Shown here piece by piece: positions 57,131 to 64,000 of a DNA stretch of 64,000 bases. The stretch's first letter is position 1. Every line of letters starts with the position of its first letter. The DNA lies in NCBI GenBank assembly GCA_021783135.1, contig JAJXUE010000003.1:62001-126000 (forward strand), written 5' to 3'. The notes below the pieces were generated by a model. That model had not been told where the DNA came from and searched no databases. It saw only the letters and a list, made by a program, of their open reading frames with translations. A program made the translations under genes and the position numbers. This DNA is from Bacillota bacterium. Lineage in GTDB: Bacteria > Bacillota > Desulfitobacteriia > Desulfitobacteriales > JAJXUE01.

Positions 57131-58464
57131 CCTCCTTGACGATAGAGCCCTTGGCCCTGACTATTAGTTAAGTTATAGGCACAAAAAGGGATTAATTTAC
57201 CGGCTGGGCTAACCACATGGATGCAACAATCTTGCAAACGTGCCAAATCCAAATTCCAGGCATCCTGAAACGCCATGGCTGAAACTGAAAAGGAATGCGT
57301 TTTGAGGTTCTGCAGTAAAATATCCCATTGATCTGCTTGGGCAGCATTTTCTGAGCCAGGAGATTTAGTTGGGCCGGACCACTGTCTTGCCACGAAACTA
57401 CGGGTCTTGCGCGCGCCTTCTTCAGCTTTTTCACCGGAACAACAGGTATTACTCAATGCTTGCAGCGATCCGTTGGGCAAAACCTTAAAGTTACCGTGAA
57501 AAGAGCACAGCGCATTTTCGCAGCCGGGGGGTTTCAGGTTTGCAGCCTTAATTAGACCATTTGTCTGACTTTCTATTTCACGCATTACTCTAGGCAGGGT
57601 AATCCGGTCCGCATCTGCGGGAGGCTTGGGATAGCGACCAAAATAACTTACCGGTTGAAAATGCACCCCTCGTACCGTTGGCAATTGTTCTAAGGCAAAC
57701 TTCACTATTGCACCAATATTGTGGGTATTGACACCCGGAACCAAAGTTGGAACCAATACCACACCAATATTGGCTCGAGCGCAATTCCTAATTGCGGCAA
57801 GTTTATGCTCCAAGATAGCTGATCCGCGTAATATTGGGTAAATTTCTGCTTCAGTACCATCAAATTGAAGAAAGACAGAATCTAAACCAGCTTCTTTTAG
57901 GCGCTGCACGTAAGCTGTGTCGCGCGCCAGACGCAGTCCATTAGTGTTTAACTGCACAAAATTAAACCCTTTAGCCTTGCCAAGAGCGATAATTGCCGGT
58001 AAATCATCCCGCAAAGTGGGCTCACCGCCCGACAACTGAATGTTACAAGTGCCGCTGGCCAGCAGAACTTGTTCATACCAGCGGTCGATTGTAGCTAAAT
58101 CCGGGTCAATACTATGCCCACCGGCAGCAGCAAAACAAAAACTACATTTTAGATTGCAGCGCTGCGTAACCTCTAACAAGGCAGTACAAGTATGCTGGTG
58201 ATGATCCGCACACAGTCCGCAGTCAAAAGGGCAGCCCTTGCTAACCTCGGTATAACAAACTTGCGGTTGTGTCGGAATTTTAGGTCGCACCCATTCCTGC
58301 CAGGCTGGCTCACCCTGCCAAAGAAGGGCCGAAAAATCGCCATGTTGGGGACAACTTTTTTCAAGGTAGACTTTATCGTCATAGCTTACCCTTTCTGCCG
58401 GTACTTTGGCTAAGCACTCCGGGCAAACACTTGAAGTAGAAGAAAGTATTTTCCGCTCAATCAT
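57127..58464 (-). CDS. Radical SAM protein, TrsS-like
   Basis: CNLKCSFCFAAAG radical SAM CxxxCxxC; QLSGGEPTLRDDLP; N-terminal CPEC and CPFDCGLC clusters. Confidence 0.85.
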   Translation of the reverse strand: MIERKILSSTSSVCPECLAKVPAERVSYDDKVYLEKSCPQHGDFSALLWQGEPAWQEWVRPKIPTQPQVCYTEVSKGCPFDCGLCADHHQHTCTALLEVTQRCNLKCSFCFAAAGGHSIDPDLATIDRWYEQVLLASGTCNIQLSGGEPTLRDDLPAIIALGKAKGFNFVQLNTNGLRLARDTAYVQRLKEAGLDSVFLQFDGTEAEIYPILRGSAILEHKLAAIRNCARANIGVVLVPTLVPGVNTHNIGAIVKFALEQLPTVRGVHFQPVSYFGRYPKPPADADRITLPRVMREIESQTNGLIKAANLKPPGCENALCSFHGNFKVLPNGSLQALSNTCCSGEKAEEGARKTRSFVARQWSGPTKSPGSENAAQADQWDILLQNLKTHSFSVSAMAFQDAWNLDLARLQDCCIHVVSPAGKLIPFCAYNLTNSQGQGLYRQGG

Positions 58465-58491
58465 TAACCGCCCATACCCCCACTCAATGTG

Positions 58492-59223
58492 CTAATTCTT
58501 GCGAGCTATTAATTGGTAATAACCCATTTTGGCCTGTTTCATGGCAGTTTGAGCCAAAACGGGATCCATTGTACACGCAGATGACTTCAGCCAGAACTCT
58601 GTCATCGAACCGTGCTGCATTATTGTTTGCACCATCAGTTGCTTTAACAAATCAGTATGATCTTCCCAACTGACTAGCACAAAACCACTTTGTTGCAGTA
58701 GCTGCAAGATATCATCTTTGCCTATAGCTCCCCTCAGACAGGATGAAACACTCAAGCATTGCAGGGCCGCTGCACCTGCCGGGTTGCGCGCATAAACGTC
58801 ATTAGCTACGAACCAACCGTCTGAGCGCAAGACGCGATGAATCTCGCGCAGGGTTTGCTTGAGATCCTGCATTAAAGACAAAGTACACTCGGCAAATACC
58901 CCGTCCATCACTGCGGCGGCAAACGGGAGTGCTTCCCCCACTCCACGCGCTAGTTCAAGCTCGGGATGTTGGGCACGGCCAAGCTGTAAAAGAAAATCCG
59001 AAGGATCGACCCCGACGGCCTTTGCGTTGTGGGTGCGGTTAAGGTGGCTAACAGTTGCACCACTACCACATCCGACGTCCAAAATTTTGGCGCCTGCGCG
59101 AAATTCGCAGGCAACGAAGGCGCGGTCGGTGAGCGTAAAACCTCCCGGTCGAATCGTCGGACCGGTGGCATCGCGCATAGTCGAACTTTCATACAGTTTG
59201 CAAGTCTGATCCATAGCGTCCAT
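58492..59223 (-). CDS. Class I SAM methyltransferase (TrsM/DVU_1556-like)
   Basis: KILDVGCGSGATVSHLNRTHNAKAVGVDPS; operon position. Confidence 0.8.
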   Translation of the reverse strand: MDAMDQTCKLYESSTMRDATGPTIRPGGFTLTDRAFVACEFRAGAKILDVGCGSGATVSHLNRTHNAKAVGVDPSDFLLQLGRAQHPELELARGVGEALPFAAAVMDGVFAECTLSLMQDLKQTLREIHRVLRSDGWFVANDVYARNPAGAAALQCLSVSSCLRGAIGKDDILQLLQQSGFVLVSWEDHTDLLKQLMVQTIMQHGSMTEFWLKSSACTMDPVLAQTAMKQAKMGYYQLIARKN

Positions 59224-59240
59224 ATCAGTCCAGCCCCATC

Positions 59241-59681
59241 CTAGTCCTCTTCTTCGTCTTCGTCTGCATCATGATTATCGGCCAAGATTTGCATGACCTT
59301 AAGGTAAGTATCGGACACTATTGAACCACATTTTACCGGATACTCATTGCCGGAGTCCAAGCTAACATCGATAATGCCGGCACAATCAAGCGTTTTATAC
59401 TCCTGTTCGAACCACTCCAACAGCTCGTTAATCATGGTGTTTAACTTAGGATGAGCCATCTCGGTGGGAGTGCCTTTGCCAGCCTTTAAGCCAATTAGAC
59501 AAACACCGCCGGTTAAAGCGCCACACGTCTTGCCCGACCGTCCCATGCCGCCACACAGACCGTTTGCCGCGCGTAACAAGGCCGGGTTACTATCCTCACC
59601 CAAACCGAGCTGCACCAAAATTTGGCTACAGCAAAAGCCTTGGGCGGCCAGTTGATAAATTGCAAATGCGTCAACAGACAT
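59241..59681 (-). CDS. C-GCAxxG-C-C family protein (DVU_1555-like)
   Basis: FCCSQILVQ, GGMGRSGKTCGALTGGVCLIG, CAGII. Confidence 0.85.
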   Translation of the reverse strand: MSVDAFAIYQLAAQGFCCSQILVQLGLGEDSNPALLRAANGLCGGMGRSGKTCGALTGGVCLIGLKAGKGTPTEMAHPKLNTMINELLEWFEQEYKTLDCAGIIDVSLDSGNEYPVKCGSIVSDTYLKVMQILADNHDADEDEEED

Positions 59682-59693
59682 CAGTTTTGCCCC

Positions 59694-59906
59694 CTATTTA
59701 TCCTCCAGGTTTTGTTCAACTTCGGCCATTTTCCCCAAAGCAAGCTCCTCCGTAATTAAGACCAGACCGCACTTAGGGCATTTAAGTTCCTGGACCGGAA
59801 AATCATTACCAAGATAAGACACAGTTACTTTACCCTGTTCCAAAGGCCCGCTGCACTGAGCGCACCGCCAGGCGGTAGAGTTTTGTCCTGCTTCTTTATT
59901 GTTCAT
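59694..59906 (-). CDS. Small Zn-ribbon-like redox protein (DVU_1557-like)
   Basis: CAQCSGPLE...LKCPKCGLVLITEELALGKMAEVE; start overlaps upstream stop by 4 bp. Confidence 0.75.
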   Translation of the reverse strand: MNNKEAGQNSTAWRCAQCSGPLEQGKVTVSYLGNDFPVQELKCPKCGLVLITEELALGKMAEVEQNLEDK

Positions 59907-62236
59907 GGCTTCACATCCTCAACGATTTCCATGCGATGACTGTAAGCATTATAAATCGTAAATCGATCTGCTTCAGACCTATATTCTACCCAGTAAGTAA
60001 CACTGGCCGGTTTGAAATAAGCCAGACTATGCCCGTTTTCCTGATTGATGAATTTTCGGCCTGTTGCTTCGGCATGTTCAATTACCTGTTGGATATCCTC
60101 TGTTAGTATCCGCCGCTCTTCCAGCGTTTGGCGCAACTTAACCGATATTTTTACGTTGATAGTTTGATACCCCCTTAGTGGAGCAGGTTGTTCGCCCCAT
60201 ACTTGCTGCAAGAACCGGTTTTTCAATCTGGCGCGTTGTTCATGGCGTTGGGAATACCCAGGTCCTTGCCTGAGAGCGGACTCAGCTATGTCTTGGCCAA
60301 AGACTAAATCCAGCAAATGCACAGTACGTTTACCTTGGTTCGCAAAGTTGTCCCTGCACATTGCACAGTAGGCTACATAGTCATTAGGTGCTTCGGCAAT
60401 GCGTTCGGACACGGCTTCGCGGGCGACCTCGGGGTTACTGAAAGACTGTAGTCCACCGTAACCGCAGCATTTAGTCAACTCACCGCTAAACAGAAGTTCT
60501 GTGGTGTGAATCCCTAATTTAGTTAGCAAGTTGCGCACACTAGCTTGAATCTGTGGTTCATGTCGCGTAGCGCAGGCATCGTGCACAGCTAAAACTGCGT
60601 TAGTTTCATTTTTGACGTTGAGTGGCAATTCCAGCTCATCCATGAGCTCCCAGAGGGAAACAATAGCGGGGAATTGTGGCTTAAAAGATCGATAACAACT
60701 CGAACAGGCCACAATTACCTGGGGTCGATCCATAGCTTCCCAGTTGGTCAAGATTTCAGCCATATTTGTTTGAAATAGTTCCTGTTGTCCGGCCCAATCG
60801 GCCGGTGCGCCGCAACAACGCAGCATCAGGCCAACTCCGCCGGCTAAGTTTTCCCTTAAATATGCATAAACTTTTTCCACCTGTTCCGGGGATGAGGCAC
60901 TTAATTGGCAACCCGGAAAGAACAGATACTTACTAGTAGCATGGCCGGGCTGATGCCGAGCCAACGCGAAATGTTCACTGTTACTAAATGCCATATCCCG
61001 CAGCGCAAAATCATGTGCCGAAGGCGGCATATTGCCGCGCTCCACCATACTTTGGCGCGTAGTTTGACAAGTAGGTCCCAGATTCAATTCCTGCGGACAT
61101 ATTTCTCCGCATAAACCGCACAAACTGCACGAGTTAATCATTTTATTGGCGTGCCGTGTTCCCATAACAATCGATTCATTATTATAAATTTGTCGCAAGT
61201 ATTTTTTCGGGTAGCCCTCGTAGTGTTTCATAAATTCGCATGCTTTAACACACTCTAAACATTGACAATCCAGACAACGCGCTGCTTCTTCAGATGCTGC
61301 TTCAGGTGTGTAACCTTGGTTAGAATCTCGTATTGCTACGCGTGGCAGCGGTTCAAGGCCTGTGACATTGACGAAAAGTTTAGTTGGTATTGTACCTTCA
61401 CTTTCACGCGCTGCTGTTAAAGAAGAGCCCTGCAGGTAGCGGTCAATGGAAATAGCTGCTCTGCGTCCATCTGAAGCGGAGTAAATCGGGGAAAATTCCC
61501 CAGTACGCATACTTCCACCCGCGAAAACAGCGGAATTACTGGTAATATAGGTAAGCGGGTTAATAGCAACCCTGCCTTGGGGCGTAACATCTAAGCCAAA
61601 GGTGGCAGAACTTTTAGCACCTGTCCCAAGATAGATTGCGTCAAATTGCGTCAAAAGCTCAGGCAAACTAAGTATATTTTCCACCTCGGCATTAAGGCGT
61701 ATTTCTACCCCCAAGCCAGTAAGGCTAGCAAACTCCGCCGCTAAAACTTCCGGTGGCAAGACATCTGCCGGAAAACCAAGCAACTGACCACCAAGCTTCG
61801 CGCCAGCTTCAAAGACTGTGACAACATAACCTTTTTTGGCCAGATCTAAAGCAGCTGTCAACCCGCTGAGACCGCCTCCGACTACTGCAACCTTTTGACT
61901 CTTTTTAGGAATCACCTTTGCCTTGGTCGGTCGAACTTGAAAGTTTTGCACACAAAAACGCTCTAAATCAGCGATGGCAAGTGCGGTACCTACCTCACAC
62001 CTTTTACACGTAGCCTCACAGGGATGATCGCAAATCCGACCGATAATGCCGGGAAAAGGCTCTTTTTTCTGCAAAACTGCCAAAGCCTCCTGAAAGTCCC
62101 CAGTTTTAGCTTTGGCCATAAAGGCGCGGACATCAACGTGCAGCGGACAGGCTGCGCTACAGGCCGGTGGATTTTCTTGGGTGCATTTTGCTTCGAGTTC
62201 CTGCAATTCGCTTTGATCCATAACGCTAACACCCAC
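59903..62236 (-). CDS. Pyridine nucleotide-disulfide oxidoreductase / dicluster-binding (GltD-like + HdrD-like) protein
   Basis: N-terminal CSAACPLHVDV and CDHPCEATCKRC, FAD site VAVVGGGLSGLTAALDLAKKGY, CxxCxxxC ferredoxin motifs, CCG domains (FFPGCQL, CCG, TKCCGYGG). Confidence 0.85.
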   Translation of the reverse strand: MGVSVMDQSELQELEAKCTQENPPACSAACPLHVDVRAFMAKAKTGDFQEALAVLQKKEPFPGIIGRICDHPCEATCKRCEVGTALAIADLERFCVQNFQVRPTKAKVIPKKSQKVAVVGGGLSGLTAALDLAKKGYVVTVFEAGAKLGGQLLGFPADVLPPEVLAAEFASLTGLGVEIRLNAEVENILSLPELLTQFDAIYLGTGAKSSATFGLDVTPQGRVAINPLTYITSNSAVFAGGSMRTGEFSPIYSASDGRRAAISIDRYLQGSSLTAARESEGTIPTKLFVNVTGLEPLPRVAIRDSNQGYTPEAASEEAARCLDCQCLECVKACEFMKHYEGYPKKYLRQIYNNESIVMGTRHANKMINSCSLCGLCGEICPQELNLGPTCQTTRQSMVERGNMPPSAHDFALRDMAFSNSEHFALARHQPGHATSKYLFFPGCQLSASSPEQVEKVYAYLRENLAGGVGLMLRCCGAPADWAGQQELFQTNMAEILTNWEAMDRPQVIVACSSCYRSFKPQFPAIVSLWELMDELELPLNVKNETNAVLAVHDACATRHEPQIQASVRNLLTKLGIHTTELLFSGELTKCCGYGGLQSFSNPEVAREAVSERIAEAPNDYVAYCAMCRDNFANQGKRTVHLLDLVFGQDIAESALRQGPGYSQRHEQRARLKNRFLQQVWGEQPAPLRGYQTINVKISVKLRQTLEERRILTEDIQQVIEHAEATGRKFINQENGHSLAYFKPASVTYWVEYRSEADRFTIYNAYSHRMEIVEDVKP

Positions 62237-62270
62237 TTCTTTGAGATTTGCTCAGATGTTAAAGAATAGG

Positions 62271-62302
62271 AACCTAAAATGGGCGTCAGCCCATTTTAGG
62301 TT
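62271..62302. terminator. 14-bp perfect hairpin between Mo-oxidoreductase gene and downstream operon
   Basis: aacctaaaatgggc-gtca-gcccattttaggtt; weak T-tract on minus strand. Confidence 0.6.
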
Positions 62303-62334
62303 CTGCGTTGTTGATTTTTAGGTCTTAATACTAT

Positions 62335-64000
62335 CTATTTGGCCTGCAGTCCGGCCAAAACCTTCTCCGGCAGTGCCGGCAACTCGGTAATGCGAACGCC
62401 GCACGCATTATAAATGGCGTTGATAACCGAAGCGTGAGGACTGGTCAAAGGCAATTCTCCCGAACCGGCTGCTCCGAACGGACCATTCGGACGTGGCGTT
62501 TCTACATAGTGCAATTCGATGTTATCCGGCACATCTTTGATATACGGGAGACCACAGCCAACTAAATCAGTATGTTTGGTGAGGTCGTCGAAGTCCTCGG
62601 ACAGGGCCAAACCCATAGCCTGAACCAATCCACCATAAATTTGACCGTCTACCACTAACTTGTTGGCGATGGAACCTACATCGGATACTGCAGTCATTTT
62701 TTCAATGACAGTTTTACCCGTCTTGGTATCCACGGCTACCTCAGACATGAACGCGCCATACATGTAGCAGGAAAACGGATTGCCTTGGCCTGTTTCCACG
62801 CTGCAGTCAGTACAAGGCGCAGTCCATTTACCTGTATAGCGCAGGGGCAGACCTTCTGCAACCATCTCAGCGTAGGTGCGATAACTTCCGTCTGCCTTCT
62901 TCATCGCCTCGAGCAACAACTCGCAGCCGGCTTTAATCGCATTGCCAACTAAAACCTGTGAACGGCTACCACCAGCAGGTCCGCTATTGGGGGTAATGGC
63001 CATATCGTTCATAACCAGTTTAATTTGTTCGGGGGCCAGGCCCAGCGGCATTAAGGTATTGTGTGAAGTTGCCAGCATGCCCATATCGGCACCCTGACCG
63101 TGGTCTTCCCAGGAAGCCCCAACTGTCACGCCTGTAGCAGTCAATTCAATCCAAGCCTCAGAACCATCCGGACCATCTAAACCGGAACCATAAACACCAA
63201 TCGAGATGCCCACCCCACGCTTGCGCTCGTCTGTAGTTTCGCGTTTGGCCTTAGCCACAGCTTCGGTATAAAGCGGGCGCAGCTTGTCAAGAATATCCGG
63301 CAGACAGTACACGTCAGGTGCACAACCTGTTGGCGTGGTATCACCCGGTCTGTACACATTTTTATAGCGCAGTTCAAGTGGATCCATACCTAGTTTTTCG
63401 GCCAATTCATCCATGAGTACTTCGGAAGCAAATTCGCTTTGCGGCGATCCATAACCGCGGAAAGCGGAACCCCAGGCGTGATTGGTAGCAACTGTGCGGC
63501 CTTCACCCCTAATATTAGGAATATTATAACCCGCGCCAATAAACTGAACCCCGCGCATACACAGCAAATCGCCAAATTCGGAATACGGTCCGTGGTCAAT
63601 GCTCCAGTCGGTTTCCATGGCAATTAACTTGCCTTCCTTAGTTGCCCCTAGTGTGACGTCCATAAAGAAAGGTGAACGCTTCCCTGTATATGTTATTTGC
63701 TGATACATACTAAACTCGAGGTAAACCGGTTTGCCTGTGGCCACAGCGGCAACACCGAGCAGAGCCTCAATCGTAGGACTGAACTTGTATCCGAACGTAC
63801 CACCAGCATTATTTTGCACGATTAACAGCTTATCAGAATCCACACCAATTCCAGGCGCAATCATGGCTTGATGCAGATGAATCCCGATACTTTTCGAGTG
63901 AATGATTAAACGGTCGCTTGCGTCAAAGTAAGCAAAACCCACATCCGGCTCCATCGGCAGGTGCGGCTGACGACCGACAAAGAAGTTATCCTGTACGACA
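62335..64000 (-). CDS. Molybdopterin-dependent aldehyde oxidoreductase, Mo-binding domain (5' end beyond window)
   Basis: Frame open through 64000 (...QDNFFVGRQPHLPMEPDVGFAYFD); WGSAFRGYGSPQSEFASEVLMDELAEKLGMDPLELR; GPFGAAGSGELPLTSPHASVINAIYNACG. Confidence 0.92.
   Translation of the reverse strand, partial: VVQDNFFVGRQPHLPMEPDVGFAYFDASDRLIIHSKSIGIHLHQAMIAPGIGVDSDKLLIVQNNAGGTFGYKFSPTIEALLGVAAVATGKPVYLEFSMYQQITYTGKRSPFFMDVTLGATKEGKLIAMETDWSIDHGPYSEFGDLLCMRGVQFIGAGYNIPNIRGEGRTVATNHAWGSAFRGYGSPQSEFASEVLMDELAEKLGMDPLELRYKNVYRPGDTTPTGCAPDVYCLPDILDKLRPLYTEAVAKAKRETTDERKRGVGISIGVYGSGLDGPDGSEAWIELTATGVTVGASWEDHGQGADMGMLATSHNTLMPLGLAPEQIKLVMNDMAITPNSGPAGGSRSQVLVGNAIKAGCELLLEAMKKADGSYRTYAEMVAEGLPLRYTGKWTAPCTDCSVETGQGNPFSCYMYGAFMSEVAVDTKTGKTVIEKMTAVSDVGSIANKLVVDGQIYGGLVQAMGLALSEDFDDLTKHTDLVGCGLPYIKDVPDNIELHYVETPRPNGPFGAAGSGELPLTSPHASVINAIYNACGVRITELPALPEKVLAGLQAK

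Overview
The window reads as part of a low/mid-GC, spore-forming Firmicutes-type chromosome (SpoVK-like ATPase, CotF-like coat protein, GH18 spore-lysin-like enzyme, LexA/YneA-like pair, many TTG/GTG starts). There are no rRNA or tRNA genes, no CRISPR array and no convincing transposon. Main blocks: (1) 1-10 kb: truncated radical SAM/SPASM protein plus ferredoxin, APC permease, SpoVK-like ATPase, a long HflX whose N-terminal extension carries a JAMM-like motif, YnbB-like lyase, signal peptidase I; (2) 10-19 kb: Ddl, then a compositionally distinct block with a LytTR/GHKL two-component system and a 1.2-kaa CWB2 surface protein; (3) 18.7-22.4 kb: lexA with a divergent LysM (YneA-like) gene and SOS-like boxes, a second SOS-like promoter driving an unknown 68-aa ORF, M23 peptidase, D,D-carboxypeptidase, and a Cys-rich 55-aa ORF absent from the ORF track; (4) 25-27.3 kb: a gene graveyard (acyl-CoA dehydrogenase pseudogene, AMP-ligase fragment, DinB-like remnant) around a solitary DUF559-like nuclease; (5) 31.4-41.6 kb: an uncharacterised corrinoid methyltransferase operon (two URO-D-fold proteins, two corrinoid proteins, RamA-like activator, CH3-THF methyltransferase, GntR) preceded by duplicated GntR/HutC-type operators; (6) 42-54.4 kb: transporters, nitroreductases, a methyltransferase with a duplicated start codon, HtrA; (7) 54.5-64 kb: a molybdopterin aldehyde oxidoreductase cluster with radical SAM, methyltransferase, C-GCAxxG-C-C, CoA-ligase and XdhC accessory genes. 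Best candidates for an undescribed system are the corrinoid operon, the Mo-oxidoreductase accessory cluster and the SOS-linked small ORF. All calls come from reading the sequence; no searches were run.
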